Source of the DNA: Eubacterium ruminantium
Lineage (GTDB): Bacteria > Bacillota > Clostridia > Lachnospirales > Lachnospiraceae
Reading direction: 5' to 3'
Length of the DNA: 64,000 nt
Assembly: GCF_900167085.1 (NCBI RefSeq)
Contig: NZ_FUXA01000007.1
Location: 1-64,000 of the forward strand
Both the position numbers and the translations under genes were made by a program. Below are positions 53,698 through 62,983 of this stretch, in pieces; position 1 is the stretch's first letter; each line of letters begins with the position of its first letter. The notes beneath the pieces were generated by a model. It did not search any database. It worked only from the letters and a program-made list of their open reading frames with translations, and was not told where the DNA came from.

Positions 53698-55653
53698 TTA
53701 TAAATTTTTGTAATCTTCTTCGGAAATGATTGGAACACCAAGTTCCTTTGCTTTTTTATTCTTTCCGGAAGTTGATGTAATATCATTATTTATGAGATAT
53801 GTTGTATTCTTCGAAACCGAGCCTGCAACCTTGCCGCCTCGGGACTCAATCTCCGCCTTAAGCTCATCTCTATTTGAATATGAGTTGAGAGATCCAGTGA
53901 TAACAAATGTTTTCCCTGCCAGATCCTGCTCTGCTGCCATCTCTGTCTTCTCAAACTCAAGAATCGAAACAAGTTCATCATACTGCTTTATATTCTTCTC
54001 AACTTTGAAATATGCAGCTATGTCGCCGGCGATTACTTCACCGATACCCTCTATCTCACTAAGTTCCTGCACATCGGCAGCCTTGATTTTTAACGGATCC
54101 TCGTCAAAATATTTTGCAATAAGCTTTGCATTTGCAACACCTACGCCCGGAATCCCGAGAGAATATATAAATGCACCGACAGTAACTTTCTTTGATCTTT
54201 CAATAGCATCCATAGTATTTATATAAGACTTTTCTCCAAAACCTTCCATGGTAACTATCTCATTATGAAATCTATCCAACTTATAGAAATCCGAAAACTC
54301 CTTTAAGAATCCTCTGTCTGCGAATTTCTCGATGGTAGCTTCAGACATTCCGTCTATATTCATTGCATTTCTTGATACAAATAAGGCAAATCCCTTTATA
54401 TTCTTGGCAGGACACATTTCATTTTCACAGAATAATGTTTCGGTTCCGTTTTCATTTCTTATGACTGTCTTGCCACCGCAAGAAGGACAGGTCTCAGGAA
54501 TTACAACATTTCCCGAACGGGTGAGATTTTCCGCAATCTGCGGAATGATCATATTGGCCTTATATACTGTAATTTCATCGCCTATACCAAGCGCAAACTC
54601 TTTGACAATGCTCACATTGTGAACACTGGCACGACTTACGGTTGTACCCTCTAATTCAACAGGATCAAATATAGCAACAGGATTTATAAGTCCTGTTCTT
54701 GACGGACTCCACTCAATATCCCTTAAAATGGTTTTTGCCTGCTCATCCTTCCACTTAAATGCTATGGCATTTCTTGGGAATTTAGCTGTTCTTCCAAGAC
54801 TGCGTCCATATTCAACATCTTCAAATGAAAGCACAAGACCATCTGATGGGAAATCATTTTCTGAAATCTTCTCAGAAAACCATTTGATCGTATCTATAAT
54901 ATTATCCGCATTCACTTTTTTATATTCTACGACTTCAAATCCCAGCCCCTTTAAAAACTCAAATCTTTTGATAAATGAATTTTCAAATGAAGCAACAAGT
55001 TCGCGATCATCCGGTTCAACAAGGGAAAATGCATAAAACCTGACATTTCTCTCTGCCGTTATCTTATTGCTAAGCTGACGAACAGAGCCGCTGCAAAGAT
55101 TTCTTGGATTTTTATATTTTGCATCAACATCAGCTATACCTGCGTTGATCCTTTCAAAATCAGAATAAGATATTATAGCCTCACCTCTAAGGGAAAGCTT
55201 TCCTTTGTAGGATATCTTTGCCGGAATATTTACAAATGTCTTTGCATTTGCAGTGATGACTTCTCCTATCTCTCCATTCCCTCTTGTTACAGCCTTTGTA
55301 AGTTCTCCGTCTTCATATGTGAGAACAACAGTAAGCCCGTCCATTTTCCATGACATAACACCGTCTTTACCATTCAGCCAGTCACGGAGAACTTCAGGAT
55401 CTTTCGTCTTATCCAAAGAAAGCATAGGCTGTGGATGTGCCTCCTTCGGAAGTTCACTTACAACTTCATAACCGACTTTAATTGTCGGGCTATTGCTTAA
55501 TACAGTCCCTGTTTCCTCTTCAAGTTTTAACAACTCATCATAAAGAGCATCATAAGTAAGATTACTCATAATCTCTCTATCTTCCATATAGTATGCCTTG
55601 GAGGCCTCATTTAACTGAGCAACCAATTCTTTAATTCTGTCAACTTTATTCAT
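53698..55653 (-). CDS. ligA: NAD-dependent DNA ligase
   Basis: 651 residues: adenylation Lys103 in SWKMDGLTVV, OB fold (GLINPVAIFDPVELEGTTVSR), zinc finger (CPSCGGK and CENEMCPAKN), helix-hairpin-helix region and BRCT domain (TFVITGSLNSYSNRDELK). Seals nicks in replication and repair. Starts 8 nt after the ATPase gene's stop. Confidence 0.96.
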   Translation of the reverse strand: MNKVDRIKELVAQLNEASKAYYMEDREIMSNLTYDALYDELLKLEEETGTVLSNSPTIKVGYEVVSELPKEAHPQPMLSLDKTKDPEVLRDWLNGKDGVMSWKMDGLTVVLTYEDGELTKAVTRGNGEIGEVITANAKTFVNIPAKISYKGKLSLRGEAIISYSDFERINAGIADVDAKYKNPRNLCSGSVRQLSNKITAERNVRFYAFSLVEPDDRELVASFENSFIKRFEFLKGLGFEVVEYKKVNADNIIDTIKWFSEKISENDFPSDGLVLSFEDVEYGRSLGRTAKFPRNAIAFKWKDEQAKTILRDIEWSPSRTGLINPVAIFDPVELEGTTVSRASVHNVSIVKEFALGIGDEITVYKANMIIPQIAENLTRSGNVVIPETCPSCGGKTVIRNENGTETLFCENEMCPAKNIKGFALFVSRNAMNIDGMSEATIEKFADRGFLKEFSDFYKLDRFHNEIVTMEGFGEKSYINTMDAIERSKKVTVGAFIYSLGIPGVGVANAKLIAKYFDEDPLKIKAADVQELSEIEGIGEVIAGDIAAYFKVEKNIKQYDELVSILEFEKTEMAAEQDLAGKTFVITGSLNSYSNRDELKAEIESRGGKVAGSVSKNTTYLINNDITSTSGKNKKAKELGVPIISEEDYKNL

Positions 55654-55661
55654 GCGTACCT

Positions 55662-57230
55662 CTATCTCTTCATTAATGTATCAAAAAGTCCTCTGGCAAA
55701 TCTCTGAGTTATCTTTCGGCCGAACTTATCCATTTCACGCTGTCTTCTTTCACGTTCTTTCTCAGCCTCACGTCTTTCTCTCTCAAGCTGTTTTTGATAC
55801 TCTCTTTCTCTTCTTTCTCTTTCTTTTGCAGCTTCCTTTTCGAGCCTCTGTCTTTCTTTCTCTTCTTCCTTCTCTCTGGCGAGTCTTTCCTTCTCATATT
55901 CAAGTTTCTCTGCTTCAAGAGCTGCCATTTTCTCTTCGACTTCAGCTCTTCTCTGAAGGAATTCAAAAGCAGAATCTCTGTCAACAAAGTCTTTATATTT
56001 GATATAGAGCTTATCATTCATGATATTAAGATTTATATCACTTTCATCAGTAGCTCCCATCATACTCTGAGGCGGAAGGATTTTAGCCTGCTTAACTATT
56101 GTAGGAACACCTTCTTCATCAAGAACGGAAATGAGTGCTTCACCTGTTCCAAGAGCCTGCAAAGCTTCCATGGTATTGATCTCAGGATTTTCTCTAAATG
56201 ATGCCGCCGCAGCTTTTATATTTTTCTGCTCTGCAGGTGTATATGCACGAAGAGCATGCTGAATCTTATTTCCAAGCTGAGCAAGCACAGAATCAGGAAT
56301 ATCTCTCGGATTCTGTGTAACGAAATAAATTCCCACTCCTTTTGATCTTATTAACTTGACCATCTGTTCTATCTTAGTAAGAAGCGCTTTCGGTGCATCA
56401 TCAAAAAGCATATGAGCCTCATCAAAGAAGAATACCATCTTAGGCTTATCAAGATCACCTGCCTCAGGAAGGAGTTCAAAAAGCTCTGATATAAGCCAAA
56501 GCATAAATGTGGCATACATAGTCGGACTCTGCATCAGCTGCTGACAATTAAGTATCTGTATACGTCCTCTTCCGTCGAACTCAGGAATAAACCAGTCTTT
56601 AATATCGATGGCAGGTTCTCCAAAGAATATTTCTCCACCTTCTGATTCAAGTGCCACAACAGATCTTGTGATAGCTGCAAGACTCTGCTTTGCCATATTT
56701 CCGTAAGTAACACTGTAAGTGTCCGCCTTATCGGAAACATGCTTTAACATAGATTTAAGGTCTTTTGTATCGATAAGAAGTAAGTTCTCATCGTCAGCTA
56801 TCTTAAAGATTATCGTCATTATATCTGTCTGCGTATCATTTAAGCCAAGCACTCTCGAAAGAAGGAGCGGTCCCATCTCCGAGATTGTAGTTCTAAGACT
56901 TAATCCGCTTGTCTGATACACATCCCAAAATGTCGTAGGATAAGATTTAAGCGCAAAACTGTATTTCTCCAAGGAAAGCTTTTCAACTCTTTTTGCAACA
57001 TTCTCATTCATTTCTCCCTGTTTGATCATTCCCGAGAGATCACCCTTTGCATCAGCAAGAAATACAGGCACTCCCGCATCACTGAATGACTCTGCAAGAA
57101 CTTTAAGGGTTACTGTCTTTCCTGTACCTGTAGCCCCGGCAATAAGTCCATGTCTATTTGCCATTCGAGGATAAATATATATCTCTTCATCACCTGATTT
57201 ACCGATCAAAATTTTGCCGTCAAATAACAT
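55662..57230 (-). CDS. HerA-like ATPase (DUF853)
   Basis: 522 residues: GLIAGATGTGKTVTLK (Walker A), LADAKGDLSGM, MVFFFDEAHMLFDDAPKAL (Walker B) and VTQNPRDIPDSVLAQLGNKIQHALRAYTP, as in YjgR/DUF853. A long Arg/Glu coiled coil (about 430-505) ends the protein. Presumed DNA-related hexameric ATPase. Operon with ligA. Confidence 0.88.
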   Translation of the reverse strand: MLFDGKILIGKSGDEEIYIYPRMANRHGLIAGATGTGKTVTLKVLAESFSDAGVPVFLADAKGDLSGMIKQGEMNENVAKRVEKLSLEKYSFALKSYPTTFWDVYQTSGLSLRTTISEMGPLLLSRVLGLNDTQTDIMTIIFKIADDENLLLIDTKDLKSMLKHVSDKADTYSVTYGNMAKQSLAAITRSVVALESEGGEIFFGEPAIDIKDWFIPEFDGRGRIQILNCQQLMQSPTMYATFMLWLISELFELLPEAGDLDKPKMVFFFDEAHMLFDDAPKALLTKIEQMVKLIRSKGVGIYFVTQNPRDIPDSVLAQLGNKIQHALRAYTPAEQKNIKAAAASFRENPEINTMEALQALGTGEALISVLDEEGVPTIVKQAKILPPQSMMGATDESDINLNIMNDKLYIKYKDFVDRDSAFEFLQRRAEVEEKMAALEAEKLEYEKERLAREKEEEKERQRLEKEAAKERERREREYQKQLERERREAEKERERRQREMDKFGRKITQRFARGLFDTLMKR

Positions 57231-57285
57231 CTTATACCTCCGTTCGTCCCAATAATTTTAGTCTGCCAGTCTTCTGAATCTCGCT

Positions 57286-58005
57286 TTACTGTTTATCAGC
57301 CAGTCTTCTAAGCTCTGCTTCTTCTGCCGGAGTAAGTTTTCTATATTCACCCGGCTTCAGATTCCCCAGTTCAATATTGAGCTCTCTGATCCTTTTAAGA
57401 AATACAACCTTATAACCAAAGTATTCGCACATTCTTCTGATCTGTCGATTCAGCCCCTGGGTAATTGTTATTCTGAAAGAACGATTTCCCTGCTTTACAC
57501 ATTTACATTTCTTTGTAACAGTGTCGAGTATAGGAACTCCGCCTCTCATGCCTTTTATAAAATTCTCGTCTATATCTTTATCGACTCTTACAACGTATTC
57601 TTTCTCATGATTATTTCTGGATTTCTGTATCCTGTTAGCCAGATCACCGTCTGTTGTCAGGAGCAGAAGCCCCTGTGAATCCTTATCAAGTCTTCCGACA
57701 TATATAAGTTTTCCCGGATAATCCAGTTTTCTGAAAATACTGTCTTTATCAGCTTCTTTGGAAGTACATACAAGACCAAGCGGCTTGTTGTAGAGAATAA
57801 TCACATCATTTTTCTTGGCACTTACAAGATTCCCTTTAAACCTAACCTCATCGCCTTCATGAACTGTCTCGCCCATAACAGCAATATGCCCATTTATTGT
57901 GATATTCCCCTTCTCTATCTCTTCATCCGTTTTTCTTCTTGAAAGAACTCCGGCTTCGCTAAGGAATTTGTTGATCCTTATTCCCTTATCATTTAATTCT
58001 GCCAT
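57286..58005 (-). CDS. RluF/RluB-type 23S rRNA pseudouridine synthase
   Basis: 239 residues from ATG 58005: S4 domain (RINKFLSEAGVLSRRKTDEEI), catalytic motif YVGRLDKDSQGLLLLTTDGDL (Asp in GRLD) and ITQGLNRQIRRMCEYFGY. Modifies 23S rRNA or tRNA. Its stop lies 55 nt before the HerA-like ATPase start. Confidence 0.9.
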   Translation of the reverse strand: MAELNDKGIRINKFLSEAGVLSRRKTDEEIEKGNITINGHIAVMGETVHEGDEVRFKGNLVSAKKNDVIILYNKPLGLVCTSKEADKDSIFRKLDYPGKLIYVGRLDKDSQGLLLLTTDGDLANRIQKSRNNHEKEYVVRVDKDIDENFIKGMRGGVPILDTVTKKCKCVKQGNRSFRITITQGLNRQIRRMCEYFGYKVVFLKRIRELNIELGNLKPGEYRKLTPAEEAELRRLADKQ

Positions 58006-58067
58006 GCTTGTCACCTTTATAATTAAAGTTAAATTTTATTTTAGCTAAATATTATTTGCTTTTTACC

Positions 58068-58096
58068 TTGATTTCTTTAATATAGTTATGTATACT
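58068..58096 (+). promoter_or_regulatory. Promoter of the Lrp/AsnC-like gene
   Basis: TTGATT (58068-58073), 17 nt, TATACT (58091-58096); ATG at 58131 has GAGG upstream. Confidence 0.65.
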
Positions 58097-58130
58097 CATT
58101 ACAGTATAAAAAGAATCGAGGTACAATCCT

Positions 58131-58619
58131 ATGGATAAAATAGATAAAAAAATACTTGATCTTCTTCAGGAAAATGCAAGATATCCTCTTAAGTATCTGG
58201 CCAGTCAGGTTTTCCTGTCTTCGCCTGCAGTTTCTGCTCGTATCGAAAGACTTGAGAAGCAGGGAATCATCAGCGGATATCATGCTGATATTGAACCAAT
58301 AACACTTGGTTTTCACATCACAGCATTTATCAACCTTGCTTTAGATCCTAAGCAGAAACCGGAATTTTATCCTTTTATCGATTCATGTCCTAATGTTCTT
58401 GAATGCGACTGTGTAACCGGCATTTATTCAATGCTTATAAAAGTTTGTTTCACAAGTACTCTTGAACTGGATACATTCATCGGACATCTTCAGGAATTCG
58501 GTAAAACCGAAACACAGATAGTCTTCTCTACACCTGTTAAACACAGAGGTATCAACATAACCGGTATCTCAACAGAGTCGGATGATGAAGCTGTATCCGA
58601 AAAGAATGATCCGGAATAA
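58131..58619 (+). CDS. Lrp/AsnC-family regulator
   Basis: 162 residues: N-terminal HTH (DKIDKKILDLLQENARYPLK, SSPAVSARIERLEKQGII) and RAM effector domain (GFHITAFINLAL, CDCVTGIYSMLIKV). Amino-acid-responsive regulator; targets unknown. Only plus-strand gene in the 48-64 kb part. Confidence 0.92.
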   Translation: MDKIDKKILDLLQENARYPLKYLASQVFLSSPAVSARIERLEKQGIISGYHADIEPITLGFHITAFINLALDPKQKPEFYPFIDSCPNVLECDCVTGIYSMLIKVCFTSTLELDTFIGHLQEFGKTETQIVFSTPVKHRGINITGISTESDDEAVSEKNDPE

Positions 58620-58698
58620 TAAACCGGTCATAACACAAGTGATTATAGCACAAACATATGCTATTCTCAAACGTATAAACACATACTTAAAGACTTAA

Positions 58699-58735
58699 AA
58701 AAGCATGTACCCTTTCAATGGTTACATGCTTTTAT
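58699..58735. terminator. Bidirectional terminator between convergent genes
   Basis: AAAGCATGTA(CC) pairs with (GG)TTACATGCTTT around a CTTTCAAT loop, with A- and T-runs; ends the Lrp-like gene and the minus-strand membrane protein gene. Confidence 0.88.
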
Positions 58736-58746
58736 TACTTTGATTT

Positions 58747-59466
58747 TTACTTTTTTGATTTCTCTTCCGATTTATCTTCAGACTTCTCTTCAGACATTTC
58801 TTCAGTCTTCTTTTTGGATATATCTTCGGTTTTGTTGCCACCGTTTCCGATCTCTTCATAGAATTTTCTAAGTGTTTCATCTTCTTTAAGACACTTATCT
58901 TCGTCTGCTTTAACTTTCTTATAAAGAGCCTGAATGTCTTTCTCTCGGATCTTTTCATTCATGAAATCAATCTTCTCAGTACTGAGACCACTGTCTATAA
59001 CATACTTACCGTCCTGCTTAACAAGATAGCTGCATATGATATCCTTCGGAGTACTCTCAACATCCTTTAATGTGACCTTAGCAATGACAAAGCAGATTAT
59101 ATCCGAATCATTAAGTCCTTCAACAGTATAGCAGTTAATATCGCTATATCCTCTAACCTTATCAGCTCTATTCTTGTAATCAGTCATATCCATGAAAGCA
59201 CTCGGATCAGTTGTGCATTTCATAAGTGTTTCCTGGTCACACTCAGTAAGAGCCTTGAGATAAGTTCCCATCAATTCATTTACTTCAGGAATACTGTTCG
59301 TCTCATAAATCTTATTATTTTTCTTGTCCACGGCATCTTTGATCTTCTTATAATTTTTGATATATAAAAATACTCCTGCGCCGACAGCCATAATAAATAT
59401 AACCCAAATAAATACAAGCAATTTGATCTTTTTTAATCTATTTTTGCGAGCCTGCTGTTTTGTCAT
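58747..59466 (-). CDS. Membrane-anchored protein, unknown, with charged tail
   Basis: 239 residues: basic start, one membrane helix (LLVFIWVIFIMAVGAGVFLYI, about 16-36), an external domain (VNELMGTYLKALTECDQETL; resembles NTF2-like or DUF4878-type folds), and a repetitive tail (EEMSEEKSEDKSEEKS). ATG 59466 precedes tRNA-Arg by about 110 nt. Confidence 0.65.
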   Translation of the reverse strand: MTKQQARKNRLKKIKLLVFIWVIFIMAVGAGVFLYIKNYKKIKDAVDKKNNKIYETNSIPEVNELMGTYLKALTECDQETLMKCTTDPSAFMDMTDYKNRADKVRGYSDINCYTVEGLNDSDIICFVIAKVTLKDVESTPKDIICSYLVKQDGKYVIDSGLSTEKIDFMNEKIREKDIQALYKKVKADEDKCLKEDETLRKFYEEIGNGGNKTEDISKKKTEEMSEEKSEDKSEEKSKK

Positions 59467-59577
59467 GATTCACCACCATTCTTTAGAAAACCCGTTTTAT
59501 TTCTTTTTAAATTCCGTCTATATGATTTCATATAAATCCCCGTCGAGATTTTATATTATAAACCATTAATCATGTAA

Positions 59578-59649
59578 TGCACCTGATAGGAATCGAACCT
59601 ACGCACGCGGCTCCGGAGGCCACTGCTCTATCCACTGAGCTACAGATGC
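59578..59649 (-). tRNA. tRNA-Arg (CCG)
   Basis: 72 nt on the minus strand: acceptor GCATCTG/CAGGTGC, D-arm GCTC/GAGC, anticodon stem GTGGC/GCCGC with loop CTCCGGA (anticodon CCG), T-arm GTAGG TTCGATT CCTAT, discriminator A. CCA not encoded. Confidence 0.95.
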
Positions 59650-59684
59650 TTATATTTTATCCCGGACGCTTATCCGGTGACTTT

Positions 59685-60587
59685 TCAGAGTCCATACTCA
59701 AATGCCTTTTTCACGCTTTCCACATCTCTTGCGATCTGGTTTTTAAGCTCTTCAAATGAACCAAACTTCATTTCATCCCTAATAAACTTTTCAGGAATAA
59801 CTTCAGCATTTTCTCCATATACGTCTTTATCAAAATCAAATATATTGGTTTCTACATTAACATCGAACTCTCCGGCAGTCGGCTTACGTCCGATATTACT
59901 GATACCTTTATATTCATTTCCGGCAATTTTTATCCTTGAAGCATATACACCGCATCTCGGCACAATTCTTTCCTTCTCAAAAGAAAGATTGATAGTCGGA
60001 AATCCTATTCCAGTTCCCATATGCTGTCCGTGAATTATCTCGCCTTCTATCTTGTAATCTCTTCCCAGCATTGCTTTTACCAGTAAAATATTGCCATCAG
60101 CAAGAGCATCTCTTATTATGGTTGAACTTATAACTTCGCCATTATATTCAAGTTTGTCATAGAATTCGCATTTATAATCATATTTATCTTCAAACTTCTT
60201 GAGCGTTCCGACATTTCCTTCTCTTTTATATCCGAACCTGAAATCGCTTCCAACAACAACTTCCTTAGCTGATAACTTATCTTTCAGAAATTTAAATATA
60301 AATTCTTCCGGTGACATCTTGGCAAATTCTTCGGTAAATCGCATGATAACAAGATAATCAACACCCATGGATTCCAGCACCATGTCTCTTTCTTCATGAG
60401 AAATGATACCATTTTTGCCCATTTCAATCATACATACAACAGAAGAAAGTCCTTTTTCCTTCAGCATACATATTCTATTGACGAGCAGTCTGTGACCTCT
60501 GTGAAGTCCATCAAATTTACCGATAGTAACTGCGGAATTACCGATATCCAAGGTATTTAATTCATCTATGTCATTTACAATAATCAT
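59685..60587 (-). CDS. ribF: Bifunctional riboflavin kinase/FAD synthetase
   Basis: About 300 residues: FAD synthetase part with TIGKFDGLHRGHRLLV and the flavokinase part (GTGIGFPTINLSFEKE, GVYASRI, SNIGRKPT, EVIPEKFIRDEMKF). Converts riboflavin to FMN and FAD. Start 60587 or 60596, not clear from sites. Downstream of truB as usual in Firmicutes. Confidence 0.95.
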   Translation of the reverse strand: MIIVNDIDELNTLDIGNSAVTIGKFDGLHRGHRLLVNRICMLKEKGLSSVVCMIEMGKNGIISHEERDMVLESMGVDYLVIMRFTEEFAKMSPEEFIFKFLKDKLSAKEVVVGSDFRFGYKREGNVGTLKKFEDKYDYKCEFYDKLEYNGEVISSTIIRDALADGNILLVKAMLGRDYKIEGEIIHGQHMGTGIGFPTINLSFEKERIVPRCGVYASRIKIAGNEYKGISNIGRKPTAGEFDVNVETNIFDFDKDVYGENAEVIPEKFIRDEMKFGSFEELKNQIARDVESVKKAFEYGL

Positions 60588-60630
60588 TTCAACCAACCAT
60601 ATTCTGATAAAACATTTTCATTGTATATAT

Positions 60631-61542
60631 TTAAGCCAAAAACATTTTATATGACTTCATCATACCGCTCTCCCGGTCATATCTGTATAATGCCGCAAGA
60701 TTGCCATTCATATATACTCTGAATATCTCTCCAAGAAGAATCTTTTCTCTGTCTTCTTCAGAAATATCAAGATAATCCTCATGTAATTTATTGCCGTTAA
60801 GGAGATATTTCATAAAATCATCTTTAATATTCGCAGAAGGATAATCCAAAAGAAGACTGTCCATTGGGAGAACCGCTTTTTCTATAGTACCCTCATTCAT
60901 AAGTTCTTCAACCTCATGAAGCTTCAGGCTATTTTCCAGAAGGAACCTTCCCGTCTGTCTTCGAAGAAGCGAGAACATCAGACCTCCGGTACCAAGTTTA
61001 TCACCGATATCTCTGCAAAGACTTCTTATATATGTGCCCTTTGAACACTTAACCGTGAATCTTACAAATGGAAAATCTATCTCATGGATATCTATATTAA
61101 AGATTTCCACCGGTCTTTCAAATCTCGGAACTTCCTTTCCTTCTCTTGCATATTCATAAAGCTTCTTACCATCAACTTTAATCGCTGCATATTTAGGCGG
61201 AATCTGCATGGATTTTCCAACAAATGACATCACTGCATCCCTGATAGTATCTTCATCAGGAACAATATATCCTTCATTTGAAATGATTTCACCAGCGATA
61301 TCATCCGTATCGGAACATTCCCCAAGTTTAAGAACCGCTTCATATTCTTTTGTGTCGGAAGTCAACATTTCACAAAGCTTTGTTGCATTCCCAAGGCACA
61401 CAACCAGTACTCCCTCCGCAAGCGGATCGAGAGTACCTGTATGGCCTATCTTCTTCTGATGAAGTATGCCACGAAGTTTGGCTACCACATCAAAAGAAGT
61501 AAAATCCTGTTCTTTATAAATGTTTAGAACCCCATTTATCAC
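60631..61542 (-). CDS. truB: tRNA pseudouridine-55 synthase TruB
   Basis: 303 residues: GVLNIYKEQDFTSFDVVAKL, catalytic Asp in GHTGTLDPLAEGVLVVCLG, YAAIKVDGKKLYEYAREGKE and CSKGTYIRSLCRDIG. Its ATG overlaps the nrnA stop by 4 nt. Confidence 0.95.
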   Translation of the reverse strand: MINGVLNIYKEQDFTSFDVVAKLRGILHQKKIGHTGTLDPLAEGVLVVCLGNATKLCEMLTSDTKEYEAVLKLGECSDTDDIAGEIISNEGYIVPDEDTIRDAVMSFVGKSMQIPPKYAAIKVDGKKLYEYAREGKEVPRFERPVEIFNIDIHEIDFPFVRFTVKCSKGTYIRSLCRDIGDKLGTGGLMFSLLRRQTGRFLLENSLKLHEVEELMNEGTIEKAVLPMDSLLLDYPSANIKDDFMKYLLNGNKLHEDYLDISEEDREKILLGEIFRVYMNGNLAALYRYDRESGMMKSYKMFLA

Positions 61543-62513
61543 TTAAGTTGTCCCTCTACCATAGTAATAACTTTTCCAAGTATATCATCAACATTACCTT
61601 CAATCTCGAATCCCGCTGCATGTACATGACCGCCGCCACCGAATTCTGTGGCAATCACACTGACATCAACATAATTCTTTGATCTAAGACTGAATTTATA
61701 TGACTTTCTGGCCACCTGATATATAAATATCGCAACTTCGACACCATCAGTAAGTCTAAGCTGTTCAACTATACCTTCAGTATCCATCGATGTAGCCTTA
61801 AACTGCTTAAAGATCTGCTTCGAAATATATCCCGAAATGATCTTTCCGCCGGCATGTAACTCGGATTCCAGAACAGTTCTAGCCATAAGAAGATTCTGTT
61901 TATATGACTTTTTGTAGAAAGTCTCATCAATAACTATATTCGGTCTTGCACCATTTTCAATCAAAATGCCCGCAAGCTCCATAGTTCTTCTGCTTGTGCT
62001 GCTGTATTTAAATACGCCGGTATCATGAACTATACCAAGATATAAACATTCAGCTATTTCCGGTGTAAGTTTCTCAAGATCAATCAACTCGCATATCACT
62101 TCACATGCCGAAGATGAACCACCGTCGATACAGCAAATATCTCCGAAACCGGTATTGCTCACATGATGATCTATAGTAAATGTTGTAATTGCATTTCTGA
62201 AAACAGGCGCGAATTTTCCGTGTCTGTCTGTATCAGCCGCATCCACAGATATTGCAAGATCGTAACATGTATCTAGAGGCTCATGTTTGACCTTTCTTGC
62301 TCCTGATAATATCTTAAAACTTGATGGAAATGCTTCTGCAAATGCATCTATTTTCTTGTCTTTATAGTTTGTATTTATGTAATTATACAAACCAAGTATA
62401 GAGCCTATGCAGTCTCCGTCAGGCTTTGTATGTCCGATAATAGCAATAGAAGCAGCTGCAGAAATAAGCTTATGCAATTTTTTCCCTTTGTCTCTAATGT
62501 CTGTTATCATCAT
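61539..62513 (-). CDS. nrnA: DHH/DHHA1 nanoRNase/pAp phosphatase
   Basis: 324 residues: GHTKPDGDCIGSILGL, SVDAADTDR, FTIDHHVSNTGFGD (DHH) and C-terminal EFGGGGHVHAAGFEI (DHHA1). Degrades short oligoribonucleotides and pAp; also c-di-AMP products in related proteins. In the rbfA-truB operon, as in B. subtilis relatives. Confidence 0.93.
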   Translation of the reverse strand: MMITDIRDKGKKLHKLISAAASIAIIGHTKPDGDCIGSILGLYNYINTNYKDKKIDAFAEAFPSSFKILSGARKVKHEPLDTCYDLAISVDAADTDRHGKFAPVFRNAITTFTIDHHVSNTGFGDICCIDGGSSSACEVICELIDLEKLTPEIAECLYLGIVHDTGVFKYSSTSRRTMELAGILIENGARPNIVIDETFYKKSYKQNLLMARTVLESELHAGGKIISGYISKQIFKQFKATSMDTEGIVEQLRLTDGVEVAIFIYQVARKSYKFSLRSKNYVDVSVIATEFGGGGHVHAAGFEIEGNVDDILGKVITMVEGQLK

Positions 62514-62558
62514 TATTCCTCATTAAATAACTCATACGAATACACCGATATCATTTAT

Positions 62559-62963
62559 CTATTCGTTGTCATCCGTATCAAAACTCTCATCATTTACATT
62601 ATTATCAGTGCCTAAGATTTCATCTATCTTCTTGGACATTTCAACACCATACTCGATTGAATTATCCAGAGTGAAGATAAGTTCCGGTGTATTTCTGAGA
62701 TTCAGTGAATCAGCAAGGCTTTTTCTAATAAATCCCTTTGCGGAATTAAGACCTTTTATACAATCAGCCTTCTTATCCTCATCACCGAGAACACTTATAT
62801 ATATTTTACAGAACTTGAGGTCTTTAGTGACCTCAAGCTTTGAAATGGTGGTTCTCACAGGATCGATTCTCGGGTCCTTTACTTCATACATAATTATATG
62901 ACTAAGAACTCTCTGAACATCACTGTTAGTTCTTCCACCTCTATAACTATTTCCTTTTCTCAA
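62559..62963 (-). CDS. rbfA: Ribosome-binding factor A
   Basis: 134 residues: NSDVQRVLSHIIMYEVKDPR, TISKLEVTKDLKFCKIYISV, KGFIRKSLADSLNLRNTPEL and an acidic C-terminal tail. 30S maturation factor; 20 nt after infB. Confidence 0.95.
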   Translation of the reverse strand: MRKGNSYRGGRTNSDVQRVLSHIIMYEVKDPRIDPVRTTISKLEVTKDLKFCKIYISVLGDEDKKADCIKGLNSAKGFIRKSLADSLNLRNTPELIFTLDNSIEYGVEMSKKIDEILGTDNNVNDESFDTDDNE

Positions 62964-62983
62964 ATCTGTCTCCTTTAAATGGC